From Microbacterium proteolyticum (lineage in GTDB: Bacteria; Actinomycetota; Actinomycetes; Actinomycetales; Microbacteriaceae), in assembly GCF_014192415.1 (NCBI RefSeq), contig NZ_JACHXY010000006.1, positions 1 to 34,526 of the forward strand: a DNA stretch of 34,526 nucleotides, written 5' to 3'. Numbering within the stretch: the stretch's first letter is position 1; every line of letters begins with the position of its first letter. The notes beneath the pieces were generated by a model. That model was not told the DNA's origin. It saw only the letters and a list, made by a program, of their open reading frames with translations, and made no database searches. A program made the position numbers and the translations under genes. Shown piece by piece: positions 1-6,281 of this stretch.

Positions 1-91
1 CGGGTTCCGCAACCTGACTAACTACATCGCCCGAAGCCTGCTCGAGACCGGCGGCTTCAGACCCCAACTCCTACACCCCCGATTGGGATGA
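1..91 (+). CDS. ISL3-family transposase, C-terminal end
   Basis: These are the last 30 codons of the transposase whose main part lies at 33319-34526. The frame enters at base 2 and ends at TGA 89-91. The first 54 bases are identical to the last 54 of the window, so the gene is continuous on the circular molecule. The stop codon overlaps the right inverted repeat of the element, as is common for compact insertion sequences. Confidence 0.9.
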   Translation, partial: GFRNLTNYIARSLLETGGFRPQLLHPRLG

Positions 92-94
92 GCC
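1..94 (+). mobile_element. Right end of the ISL3-family element
   Basis: Bases 70-94, read on the minus strand, match the left inverted repeat at 31437-31461 at 20 of 25 positions; both begin GGCTC and end GGTGTAGG. Base 94 is the element boundary because the next eight bases, CTGTTAGG, are also found immediately before the left end. On the circle the element covers 31437-34472 plus 1-94, about 3,130 bp. Confidence 0.92.
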
Positions 95-102
95 CTGTTA
101 GG
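95..102. repeat. Target-site duplication, right copy
   Basis: CTGTTAGG directly follows the right end of the ISL3 element and is identical to 31429-31436 before the left end. Eight base pairs is the usual target duplication of ISL3 elements. A perfect duplication suggests a fairly recent insertion. Confidence 0.93.
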
Positions 103-131
103 GGTGCGCCCCACGGTGGAGGCGCACCCCT
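100..131 (-). terminator. Hairpin downstream of ssb
   Basis: An 11-bp perfect stem, AGGGGTGCGCC at 100-110 with GGCGCACCCCT at 121-131, encloses a 10-nt loop. It sits just past the ssb stop codon in the direction of ssb transcription. There is no U-run on the minus strand, so it is a GC-only terminator or an mRNA-stabilising hairpin. Before the IS arrived it separated ssb from the parA leader element. Confidence 0.65.
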
Positions 132-141
132 GAGTGCGGGA

Positions 142-528
142 TCAGAACGGGGTGTCGTCGCCCTGGTCGGCGGTCGAGGGCTTGCCGACCACGCGGACGC
201 TCTGCCCGCGCAGGCTCACCGCGATTTCGTCGGCTCGGACCTCGTGCTGCAAGCGGCTCCCCTGGTCGCCCTTGTACTCGGTGACGCGGTAGCGGCCGGA
301 GAACGTGACGCGGATGTTCCCCGACTCCTCGGCCGCCTCGACGAGGTTCTGCGCCTGGTTGCCGCTCACGGCGACGTCGTAGGCGACGGTGGGGCCGTCG
401 GTGTAGCTGCCGTCCTCCTGGCGGATGCGATCACTGACGAGGACGCGGGCGTAGGTGTACGGCCCGTTGTCCCCCTCGCGGAGGGTGGGCGTTGCGGCGA
501 GGTTGCCGGTGCGGGTGATGTAGCTCAT
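142..528 (-). CDS. ssb: Single-stranded DNA-binding protein
   Basis: The 128-residue protein is a compact SSB: an OB fold over roughly residues 1-108 that starts MSYITRTGNLAATPTL, and a short acidic tail ending DDTPF, the tip that recruits partner proteins in bacterial SSBs. Chromosomal SSBs are usually longer, with a Gly-rich linker that is nearly absent here; short versions are typical of plasmids and phages. The ATG at 526-528 is preceded by AAGGAG at good spacing. It is the last gene of the minus-strand block and is followed by a hairpin. Plasmid SSBs protect the incoming strand during conjugation and support replication; the neighbouring ardC fits that role. An AGTACT element lies upstream at 557-576. 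Confidence 0.95.
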   Translation of the reverse strand: MSYITRTGNLAATPTLREGDNGPYTYARVLVSDRIRQEDGSYTDGPTVAYDVAVSGNQAQNLVEAAEESGNIRVTFSGRYRVTEYKGDQGSRLQHEVRADEIAVSLRGQSVRVVGKPSTADQGDDTPF

Positions 529-556
529 GATGTGCTCCTTCGGTTTCGTCCCGGTA

Positions 557-576
557 GTGGGAACAGTACTATTAGC
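557..576 (-). promoter_or_regulatory. AGTACT element upstream of ssb
   Basis: AACAGTACTATTAGC is an imperfect copy of the palindromic element found beside most genes of this block; the AGTACT core is at 565-570. It lies about 40 nt before the ssb ATG. The left half has the GGGAACAGTACT form shared with the copies at 1908 and 1944. Confidence 0.7.
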
Positions 577-600
577 GGGAATGGGGGTACAAGGGGATAG

Positions 601-834
601 CTAAGGACGCTCGACCTCCAATCGCCGGCCATCCATCTGCGACGGGTACAGCACGTGCTCGACGTCGCTGGTCGGGTGGGGGTTCACGAGGCGCACGCCC
701 TGGACACTCCCCGCCCCGATGTAGCCGAGGCGCTGCGCGACGATCCGCGCCGGGCGGTAGGGCCGCCCGTCCCAGCTCAGGATGCGGTCGCCCGCGTGAA
801 GGTCGGCCAGCTTGGTGATGATGAGGTTCTGCAT
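601..834 (-). CDS. Small hypothetical protein
   Basis: A 77-residue protein that I do not recognise. It begins MQNLIITKLADLHAGDRI and has a mixed composition (W20, several Arg and Pro) with no membrane segment or cysteine motif. The pattern HAGDRI...DGRPYRPARIV suggests a small beta-rich fold, but no function can be assigned. The ATG at 834 follows CCAGGACG, a modest ribosome site. The perfect 16-bp palindrome at 876-891 lies about 50 nt upstream. Its own element, plus similar neighbours with their own elements, supports a real gene rather than a chance frame. Confidence 0.7.
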   Translation of the reverse strand: MQNLIITKLADLHAGDRILSWDGRPYRPARIVAQRLGYIGAGSVQGVRLVNPHPTSDVEHVLYPSQMDGRRLEVERP

Positions 835-875
835 GTCGCGTCCTGGTTCCGTATCATCTCTAGTTCCGTGTAACT

Positions 876-891
876 CTAATAGTACTATTAG
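876..891 (-). promoter_or_regulatory. AGTACT element, perfect 16-bp palindrome
   Basis: CTAATAGTACTATTAG is a perfect 16-bp palindrome with the core at 882-887. It lies between the stop of the 904-1320 gene and the start of the 601-834 gene. This copy defines the AT-rich form of the element, AATAGTACTATT. Confidence 0.8.
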
Positions 892-903
892 GGTTACTGA
901 GGG

Positions 904-1320
904 TCAAGCCTTCTTAGCTTCTTCGGCCAGCAGCTTTCCGACCGTTTCGGCCAGCAGCCACAGGCGATCGGCCGTCGCGCGTTCTTCGGCGGTGTAGTCG
1001 CCATAGGCGGCCTGGTGCTCGAAGTCCTCGCGGCCGCGCCGAGCCATGCTCAGCAGCATGTCGATTCCCTCGCACAGCTCGCGGTCGACCGGGACAACCC
1101 GCCCGCCGCCGTCGACGACGAGGCTCAGCGGTTCGGCCATCCCGTGCACGTGCATGGCGTAGCCGTCGCCCTCGCGCTCAACGTAGGCCGTCAGGATCGT
1201 TCGCGACTCCTCGTCGTCGAAGTCCACGCGCCCGTAGCTGTCGGGGGCGTCCCCGAGCGGCCAGAGCTGCGGCTCCAAGCGGGTGCCACGGTCATACGGG
1301 GTCAGGTTGCGATCGCTCAT
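904..1320 (-). CDS. Acidic hypothetical protein
   Basis: A 138-residue protein that I do not recognise. The start is ATG 1318-1320 (MSDRNLTPYD), chosen because a perfect AGGAGGA sits 5 nt upstream; an in-frame extension to 1431 would overlap the previous gene and the AGTACT element. The protein is rich in Asp and Glu in its first two thirds (DFDDEES near residues 32-38) and ends in a predicted helix with LLAEEAKKA. No catalytic motif, Cys pair or membrane segment is visible. Small acidic leading-region proteins are sometimes DNA mimics, but nothing here proves that. Confidence 0.8.
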   Translation of the reverse strand: MSDRNLTPYDRGTRLEPQLWPLGDAPDSYGRVDFDDEESRTILTAYVEREGDGYAMHVHGMAEPLSLVVDGGGRVVPVDRELCEGIDMLLSMARRGREDFEHQAAYGDYTAEERATADRLWLLAETVGKLLAEEAKKA

Positions 1321-1330
1321 GATTCCTCCT

Positions 1331-1352
1331 GTAACGGGATTAGTACTATTTG
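1331..1352 (-). promoter_or_regulatory. AGTACT element upstream of the 904-1320 gene
   Basis: TAACGGGATTAGTACTATT followed by TGGGGTAAC; core at 1342-1347. The core centre is about 24 nt before the ATG. On the minus strand the order is core, AATCCCGTTA, AGGAGG, ATG, the same order as at 2279 and 2942. Confidence 0.8.
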
Positions 1353-1363
1353 GGGTAACGGGG

Positions 1364-1612
1364 TCAGGCTGCGAAGTGAGCGGCGACGCGCTCGATCTGA
1401 TCGGGTCGGAGGTCGCACCAGTGATCGTCATCGTCGACCACGACGACAGGGGCCACGGTGTAGCCCAGTTCCTCGGTCACGTACTCGCGCGCTTCGGGGT
1501 GCTCGGTGATGTTGACCTCGACATAGGGGATGCCCTTGCTGTCCAGCATCATCTTCGTCATCCGGCACTTCCCACACTGGGGACCGGTCGTGTAGACGGT
1601 TAGCGCTTCCAT
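1364..1612 (-). CDS. NrdH/glutaredoxin-like thiol-disulfide redoxin
   Basis: An 82-residue thioredoxin-fold redoxin. The CxxC active site is CGKC at residues 13-16 in MEALTVYTTGPQCGKC, and a conserved TVAP cis-proline loop lies near residue 53. Size and arrangement match NrdH-redoxins and mycoredoxins of actinobacteria, which use NADPH or mycothiol to reduce partners such as ribonucleotide reductase. CGKC is not the usual NrdH CxQC or mycoredoxin CPWC, so the electron donor is uncertain. The ATG at 1612 is preferred over the one at 1633 because GGGAGG lies 8 nt before it. The first structured repeat (1637-1813) lies directly upstream, so the transcript may start within or beyond it. Confidence 0.88.
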   Translation of the reverse strand: MEALTVYTTGPQCGKCRMTKMMLDSKGIPYVEVNITEHPEAREYVTEELGYTVAPVVVVDDDDHWCDLRPDQIERVAAHFAA

Positions 1613-1636
1613 TTCGTGATCCTCCCACCCCACTCG

Positions 1637-1813
1637 TTTTTTTGCCGTGAAGGCGACTTGTCGCCGCTAGGGAGAGCCGGCCGGAGTGCCCGTGACCGTG
1701 GAATACCGGACTGAGCGAAGCGAGGGAGGATATGCCGCGAAAGCACTGGCGCGCAGGTTGGCCGACCGTATGCTGCCGAAGGCTTCACGGCAAAAGAACG
1801 GGCCGATAGGCCC
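1637..1813. repeat. Structured repeat, copy 1 (candidate ssDNA promoter or ncRNA)
   Basis: About 177 bp bounded by a 13-bp inverted repeat: TTTTGCCGTGAAG at 1640-1652 and CTTCACGGCAAAA at 1783-1795. Inside the left arm is a hairpin, GGCGA-CTTG-TCGCC (1652-1665); outside the right arm is GGGCC-GATA-GGCCC (1800-1813). A 52-nt block (1755-1806) is identical to 4064-4115 in copy 2, while the middle differs. The first hairpin keeps pairing although bases differ from copy 2 (A-T here, G-C there), indicating selection on folding. It lies upstream of the redoxin gene. No credible protein is encoded. Confidence 0.75.
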
Positions 1814-1907
1814 TGGCAGTCGGCCGGCTCCGTCCCGGCCGTCCGTTAGCCGGCGCCGGCTCCGTCCGGTGTCGGCCGCCGTGGTCGTGAGCTGGGGCAC
1901 CTGGTCG

Positions 1908-1925
1908 GGGAACAGTACTGTTCCC
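1908..1925. promoter_or_regulatory. AGTACT element, perfect 18-bp palindrome
   Basis: GGGAACAGTACTGTTCCC is a perfect 18-bp palindrome, the longest in the set, with the core at 1914-1919. It is the GC-flanked form and lies upstream of structured repeat copy 1, not next to a start codon. A second core follows 36 bp away at 1950, the only tandem pair in the plasmid. Confidence 0.8.
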
Positions 1926-1943
1926 GCCACACGCGACGGCGAC

Positions 1944-1961
1944 GGGAACAGTACTAATAGG
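1944..1961. promoter_or_regulatory. AGTACT element, second of tandem pair
   Basis: GGGAACAGTACTAATAGG combines one GC-flanked arm with one AT-type arm; core at 1950-1955. It ends 2 bp before the stop codon of the 1963-2268 gene. The 36-bp centre-to-centre spacing with 1908-1925 is close to three and a half helical turns. Confidence 0.75.
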
Positions 1962-1962
1962 G

Positions 1963-2268
1963 TCACTCGCATTGCTGGGAGGCTGCGATCCGGGCGGCCA
2001 CGTTGCACACGTCGTCGGGGGTCACTTCGTCGAGGAGGATCGTTCGGGTTCCGCCGTCGAGGTCGATCCACCACACGGGGCGCACGGTGTCGGCGTCGAT
2101 CCCGGCGCGGTGCTCGGGGAGGTCTGACGATGGGTCGACCGGGCCGAAGTAGAGCTGAGGAGTCCAGCTATCCGCGCCCATGTCGGTGTAGATCATCGTC
2201 GGGAACGGGAGGAGCTGCGCGAGGTCGTCCAGCAGCGCGGCGACGTCGCTTGGGGTCAGGGTGTGCAT
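1963..2268 (-). CDS. Hypothetical protein
   Basis: A 101-residue protein that I do not recognise, starting MHTLTPSDVAALLDDLAQLL. An amphipathic N-terminal helix is followed by an aromatic-rich middle (WTPQLYFGPVDP, VWWIDLDGG) and a helical end. There is no membrane segment. The ATG at 2268 is preceded by AGGAG at 7-8 nt, directly after an AGTACT element. It is in an array of similarly controlled small genes between ardC and the redoxin. Confidence 0.8.
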   Translation of the reverse strand: MHTLTPSDVAALLDDLAQLLPFPTMIYTDMGADSWTPQLYFGPVDPSSDLPEHRAGIDADTVRPVWWIDLDGGTRTILLDEVTPDDVCNVAARIAASQQCE

Positions 2269-2278
2269 GTGGTTCTCC

Positions 2279-2300
2279 TAACGGGATTAGTACTATTCGG
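2279..2300 (-). promoter_or_regulatory. AGTACT element upstream of the 1963-2268 gene
   Basis: TAACGGGATTAGTACTATT followed by CGGGTCA; core at 2289-2294. The core centre is about 23 nt before the ATG, and the element directly abuts the stop of the gene upstream. Confidence 0.8.
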
Positions 2301-2301
2301 G

Positions 2302-2931
2302 TCAGTTGTTGGGGGCGGCGAGGTCGTAGCCGCCGAAGGGGGAGCGGCCGCCGACGTGGCGGCCGCCGTACGGGCCGCGTCGAGTGATGACGGGTGCGCC
2401 GGGGCGCTGCCACTCGGCGGGGTAGTTCTCTGCGCACCACTTGGCCGCAGCGGCGCGGGCCTTCTTCTCGTCGGCGGTGCTGAGCTTGGTCGGCAGGATC
2501 GGCAGGGCTCGCCATCCGGGCATCGCGTGGTCCTGCCAGGCTTCTACGGCCTCGTTCTCGTGCTCGGTGATGACGTGCCAGCGGCAGGGCGGGCAATTCG
2601 CCTGGTACATCAGCCCGCCGGGGAGCGGGTCGGCGCTGTGGTCGTGCTCTGCGAGGTCGCACCGGGTGTCGGCGTTGAGCATGTGCAGCTCGTGGGCCTC
2701 GTCGCTGGCGGCGACGTCCTGCCGACCGAAGTACGCGCGGTGCCACATGTGCGAGCGCATCAGGCATCCAAAGTTCCCGTGTTCGCCGGTCCAGCGCTCG
2801 AACGCGGCCGCGAGGTCGTCGGGGTGGTGGTACTCGGTGACGTACCGCAGCGGCACGCCTTCCCAGGGCATCGCGGCCACGGCCTCGCGCTCGAACTCGG
2901 CCATATCGAACAGGGTCGACTCTCCGTGCAT
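2302..2931 (-). CDS. DUF6349-like protein
   Basis: A 209-residue protein resembling DUF6349, a family of unknown function on actinobacterial plasmids and phages. The identification is from memory of the N-terminal pattern (short lead ending LFDMAEF, then ERWTGEHGNFGC) and is not certain. Several Cys and His residues are spread through the middle, including NCPPCRWH near residues 112-119, which could bind a metal. The C-terminus is Gly/Arg-rich and ends AAPNN. The ATG at 2931 follows GGAGAAGG. The gene has its own AGTACT element and starts 34 bp after the ardC stop. Confidence 0.75.
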   Translation of the reverse strand: MHGESTLFDMAEFEREAVAAMPWEGVPLRYVTEYHHPDDLAAAFERWTGEHGNFGCLMRSHMWHRAYFGRQDVAASDEAHELHMLNADTRCDLAEHDHSADPLPGGLMYQANCPPCRWHVITEHENEAVEAWQDHAMPGWRALPILPTKLSTADEKKARAAAAKWCAENYPAEWQRPGAPVITRRGPYGGRHVGGRSPFGGYDLAAPNN

Positions 2932-2941
2932 GACCTTCTCC

Positions 2942-2964
2942 TAACGGGATTAGTACTATTTGGG
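2942..2964 (-). promoter_or_regulatory. AGTACT element between ardC and the DUF6349-like gene
   Basis: TAACGGGATTAGTACTATT followed by TGGGTTA; core at 2952-2957, about 23 nt before the downstream ATG. The TTA at its edge is the complement of the ardC stop codon, so the element fills nearly the whole intergenic gap. Confidence 0.8.
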
Positions 2965-3852
2965 TTACGCGGCGACGGGCTCGGGCTCGGGCTCTGTGAT
3001 CGCATCGGCCAGGGCGTGCGCGGTGCGCAGCACGTTCGCCGCGGTGGCCTTGATCGTCTCGGCCTCGCACTTGCTCCACCCGGCGACGTAGCCGACGCTG
3101 TAGGCGCTGGTGTCGAGTCCGAGAATCCCGGCGACGATGTAGGCGACGCTCTCGGCCTCGGTTTCCTTGATCCCGCGGTGCTCGACGTACTCGGCGTGAT
3201 CTTCCTCGGCGTGCAGGATGACGTGGGCGGCCTCGTGAAGGGCGGTCTTGGCTGCCTGAGCGGGGGAGAGGTCCGCGTCGATGACGACGCGCTGCGTGCC
3301 GTCGGTGGTGGTGTATCCGTTGGCGGCTCCGGCGATCTGCTCGCGCTCGACGGTCCAGCCCTTGCCGGTGAGGTAGTCGGCCACGGCGTCGAAGATGCCC
3401 GCGGGGTCGTCTCCGGTGAGCTGGCGCGCAATGTCGGCCGGGTCGCCCGCTTCCTCGTCGATGAGGTCGGTCTGTCCCATGTCGAACACGGACACCGGGA
3501 AGAATCGCACTCGGCGCTGTTCCTCCTCCTCGCCGGTCTGCTCGTTCTCGACCGTCTCGCGCACGTCGCGGCCGCCGAAGATGCGGATTCCGCGCTCGCC
3601 CTTGCGCACCTGGCGGTTGAGCTTCTGCCACGTCCGGTAACCGGCGACGTGTGACGCCTCGGGGCACTGGGCGAAGATCAGCAGCAGGTTTCCCAGGCTG
3701 TAGCGGTGGAACGACTGCGCGAAGGTCAGGAACCGCGCCCACGTCTCGGACTCGCGCAGCGCCTCGACCTGTTCCGCGATCGTCGCTTGCAGGGCCTCGG
3801 CCTCGGCGCGACGCTCCTCGGGGCTCTTGGTGTTCTTGACTGTGCGTGCCAT
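2965..3852 (-). CDS. ArdC-like antirestriction protein
   Basis: A 295-residue two-domain protein. Residues about 35-125 match the ArdC N-terminal ssDNA-binding domain, with the family pattern RYSLGNLLLIFAQ...GYRTWQKLNRQVRKGERGIRI. Residues about 190-260 form a zincin-like peptidase domain with HEAAH at 206-210 and a downstream Glu-rich helix (ETEAES, 230-235) that can supply the third zinc ligand. ArdC proteins enter or act early in the recipient and protect incoming plasmid DNA from restriction. The ATG at 3852 is used because GGAGG lies 9 nt before it; a GTG 15 nt upstream overlaps that site. Structured repeat copy 2 and an AGTACT element are upstream. The C-terminus ends in Glu-Pro repeats. 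Confidence 0.92.
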   Translation of the reverse strand: MARTVKNTKSPEERRAEAEALQATIAEQVEALRESETWARFLTFAQSFHRYSLGNLLLIFAQCPEASHVAGYRTWQKLNRQVRKGERGIRIFGGRDVRETVENEQTGEEEEQRRVRFFPVSVFDMGQTDLIDEEAGDPADIARQLTGDDPAGIFDAVADYLTGKGWTVEREQIAGAANGYTTTDGTQRVVIDADLSPAQAAKTALHEAAHVILHAEEDHAEYVEHRGIKETEAESVAYIVAGILGLDTSAYSVGYVAGWSKCEAETIKATAANVLRTAHALADAITEPEPEPVAA

Positions 3853-3868
3853 GTTCGGAACCTCCACC

Positions 3869-3890
3869 TAACGGGATTAGTACTATTTGC
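3869..3890 (-). promoter_or_regulatory. AGTACT element upstream of ardC
   Basis: TAACGGGATTAGTACTATT followed by TGCGTC; core at 3879-3884, about 30 nt before the ardC ATG. It lies between the structured repeat (3909-4121) and the gene. Confidence 0.8.
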
Positions 3891-3908
3891 GTCTGTCTCA
3901 CCCCCACG

Positions 3909-4121
3909 TTTTTTTGCCGTGAAGGCGGGTTACCGCCGCTAGGGAGGGCGGCCGGAGTGCAACCCGGAGGCGGTGGGGGAGAGAGTTTCGGCGCGATGTG
4001 AGGGAGCGAAGCGACCGCGTGCCGAAAGTCTCGGAGGAGCCGGCGGCGCAGCCGCTTGCATGGAGGTTGGCCGACCGTATGCTGCCGAAGGCTTCACGGC
4101 AAAAGAACGGGCCGAAGGCCC
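3909..4121. repeat. Structured repeat, copy 2 (candidate ssDNA promoter or ncRNA)
   Basis: About 213 bp with the same frame as copy 1: TTTTGCCGTGAAG at 3912-3924 pairs with CTTCACGGCAAAA at 4092-4104; hairpin GGCGG-GTTA-CCGCC at 3924-3937; hairpin GGGCC-GAA-GGCCC at 4109-4121. The 52-nt block 4064-4115 is identical to copy 1. The middle is longer than in copy 1 and holds its own strong stem, TTTCGGC with GCCGAAA (3988-4028). It lies between rep (ends 4188) and ardC. Both copies begin after a C-rich stretch and a run of seven T. Confidence 0.75.
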
Positions 4122-4187
4122 TGACAGCGCCGGCATCGCCGGCTCGACCAGCGAGCCGGGGGCTCGCCTCCGCGCAGCGGATCGTCG
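4122..4187. other. GC-rich spacer downstream of rep
   Basis: This 66-bp stretch between the structured repeat and the rep stop holds further short palindromic segments (GCCGGC-ATC-GCCGGC near 4129-4143, GAGCC-GGG-GGCTC near 4153-4165). They may extend the structured element or end rep transcription. No gene is visible. Confidence 0.4.
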
Positions 4188-6218
4188 CTAGGCGACTCGC
4201 CGTCGTGGTGTGTCGTTCGGTTTGGTGGCGGGGCCGTCGCAGTACCGGCACCTGACGCCGATCGTCATCCCGTGGGCGCAGTAGCCGGGATCGATCCATT
4301 CCGCGTCGACGGCTTCGGCGTCGGCGGCGTCGACGACGGTTCTCGAGCGGAGATCTCCGTCGGCGTTGCGGTCGTACGGCCGCACGGCCGTTCCCTCGCG
4401 CTCCTCGACGATGATGCGACGAGCTGCGGCGTAGTCCAGCCGGCCATCGGGTCGGCGCGGGTGCGGGCCGTAGGCGTGGGTGCCGTCGTCGGGGACGAGG
4501 GAGAGCTGCCCCCGGCTCGGTCGACGTTTCGCGTCGGGTCGACGGGGTGCGTGCATCCACGCCTCCTCGGCCTTCCACCAGGCCCATGCTTCGCGCTCGA
4601 CGCGGTAGCGGGTGGCGCGGGCGTCGAGTCGCCCGGCGACTCCGGCGCGCTCGGCGGCCACGTCGAGGGGGAGCGCGTCGACGCGGTGCCAGCCGTCACG
4701 GGCGCGCTCGACGATGCCGGCGTAGGTGAGGCGGTCCAGCAGTCGACGGGTGCGTAGCGGGTCGGCGCCGATCAGGGGGGAAAGTTCGTCGAGGGGGCGA
4801 GCCGTGGTGTCGATTCGTGCGTAGAGGTTCCCGGCCAGGTGCCCGAGCGCAGGGCGGGTAGCGGTGAACAGGTCGTGTGCGGCATCCGTTGTTCGTGCGC
4901 GGAGCGTTGCGAGGATCGCCGTTCTCTCAGCGGCCCCGGCCCCAGGGGGGCGCGGGTTCGCTTGTGACCGGGCATGATCCAAGTTGCTGTGGAGAGCGCT
5001 CTGAGGGTCGATTGTCCAGTGAGCGGCGCGGGGTCCGTCCGCGGCCGCGGTCTGGGCGATCCATCCGTCCTCGGAGAGGCGCAGCAGCGCCGTCCTGGCC
5101 GTCTCGCGGCCGACACCGGCCAGTAGGGCCAGGCGGCGGGTATCGGCTTCCAGAGAGCCGCTGAGGGCGTGCAGGGCGAGAGCGCACAGCACGTCGAGGA
5201 TGCGGCGATCAGCGGGGCCGCCTCCGCGGGCCCAGCGGCCGGCTGCGGCGTCGGCGCGTTGCTGGACGTCGCGCACGTGCGCAGCGATCGCGTCAGCGCG
5301 ACGGTCGAACGTGGGATCGTCCCCGATCTGGCGGTCACTGGCCGCGACGTAGCGCACGGCCTTGTCCCACTGGCGGGCGAGGACGCGGCGCTGTTCGCCG
5401 CGGGGGCGGTTCACGCGGCCGCGGGTGGTGACGCGGCTGCGGACGTGCTCTAGGCCAGGCTCGGTGTCGACGAGGGCGGTGACGTCGGCGTGCCGCCACC
5501 TGGCGGCCGCTGCGCCGATCAGGACGCGCCAGAGCGTCGCTGAGGCGTCGGTGGGCGTCTCGTGCAGCGCTGCGGCGCTGACGGCGGGGAGCTGGCGGCG
5601 CGGGCCGACCAGGTGCAGACGCCCGTGGGCGTCCAGCGGGAGGGGCGCGTGCGGGTCGATGGTGCGAGCGGGCTCGGTGTCGTCGACGAGGCCGGCGAGG
5701 AGGCTCACGAGCGCGCGCACCTGTGCGGCGGTGGCCGTGGGCGCGCTGAGCGCGTCGAGGTCGCCCCGGAGGACGGTGGAGTGCCCGCCGGCACGGTGGG
5801 GCGCTCCTGGGGGCCGTACACAGCCCGTCACGGGGTTGGTGAGCGGAGAGAGGTCGAGGGTGGGGCACAGGTGCCGCGCAAGACGGGCGAGGGTCGCGAC
5901 GGTTTCGGCGCCGACGGACTCGGCCAGGCCGACCCATAGGTGGCGGCCGCCGGTCGGCCCGGACTCGCAGAGGACGTGCGACAGGCCGACGTCGGAGAGG
6001 AGGCCGGAGAGCACGTCGGCGTCGCGAGCTGCGGCCGCGGGGTCGCCGTGGGCGTCGAGGTCGAACGCGAGGAGGCGGAACCGCTGATCGGGGCCGGCGA
6101 GGTAGACCGCCCACGGGCGCTCAGGGGCGACGGCGCCGATCGCGCGATCGCGGTACTCGTTCGCGATCGTCCCGTAGGCGTCGACGACGGCCACGCGCAC
6201 GCGGGGGCGCGGGCTCAC
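4188..6218 (-). CDS. rep: Primase-like (AEP) plasmid replication protein
   Basis: A 676-residue protein. Residues about 35-170 look like an archaeo-eukaryotic primase-type core: the metal-binding pair FDLD (D53, D55), then SGPTGGRHLW with H93, spaced as in prim-pol domains of plasmid Rep proteins. The middle (about 325-400) contains a winged-helix-like segment (LLAGVGRETARTALLRLSEDGW). The C-terminus has a possible zinc ribbon (YCAHG...CRYC near 655-670). No helicase Walker motif is visible, so a host helicase would be needed. The GTG at 6218 has no clear ribosome site, and the frame stays open about 80 nt further upstream, so the true start is uncertain. It is downstream of a Cop-like gene and an antisense RNA candidate, as in copy-controlled replicons. 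Confidence 0.75.
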   Translation of the reverse strand: MSPRPRVRVAVVDAYGTIANEYRDRAIGAVAPERPWAVYLAGPDQRFRLLAFDLDAHGDPAAAARDADVLSGLLSDVGLSHVLCESGPTGGRHLWVGLAESVGAETVATLARLARHLCPTLDLSPLTNPVTGCVRPPGAPHRAGGHSTVLRGDLDALSAPTATAAQVRALVSLLAGLVDDTEPARTIDPHAPLPLDAHGRLHLVGPRRQLPAVSAAALHETPTDASATLWRVLIGAAAARWRHADVTALVDTEPGLEHVRSRVTTRGRVNRPRGEQRRVLARQWDKAVRYVAASDRQIGDDPTFDRRADAIAAHVRDVQQRADAAAGRWARGGGPADRRILDVLCALALHALSGSLEADTRRLALLAGVGRETARTALLRLSEDGWIAQTAAADGPRAAHWTIDPQSALHSNLDHARSQANPRPPGAGAAERTAILATLRARTTDAAHDLFTATRPALGHLAGNLYARIDTTARPLDELSPLIGADPLRTRRLLDRLTYAGIVERARDGWHRVDALPLDVAAERAGVAGRLDARATRYRVEREAWAWWKAEEAWMHAPRRPDAKRRPSRGQLSLVPDDGTHAYGPHPRRPDGRLDYAAARRIIVEEREGTAVRPYDRNADGDLRSRTVVDAADAEAVDAEWIDPGYCAHGMTIGVRCRYCDGPATKPNDTPRRRVA

Positions 6219-6281
6219 CGCAACGGTGAGCGCCCACGACTCGCCGTCGCGATTGCGATATCGCTTTGCATCCGGGCGCGC

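Noticed and set aside
557..3890. A CRISPR array suggested by recurring near-identical elements
   Set aside because: Spacing is irregular and set by genes, the repeats are palindromes of about 20 bp, and no cas gene is present.
2168..3907. Minus-strand frame of 579 codons covering the ardC block
   Set aside because: It overlaps three genes that each have a ribosome site and element; the translation is Arg-rich and contains repeated read-through of the AGTACT elements.
1667..4587. A repeated peptide, GPFFCREAFGSIRSANL, in two minus-strand frames
   Set aside because: It is the translation of the identical 52-nt block of the structured repeats; surrounding frames differ and have no start signals, and pairing constraints explain the conservation better than coding.
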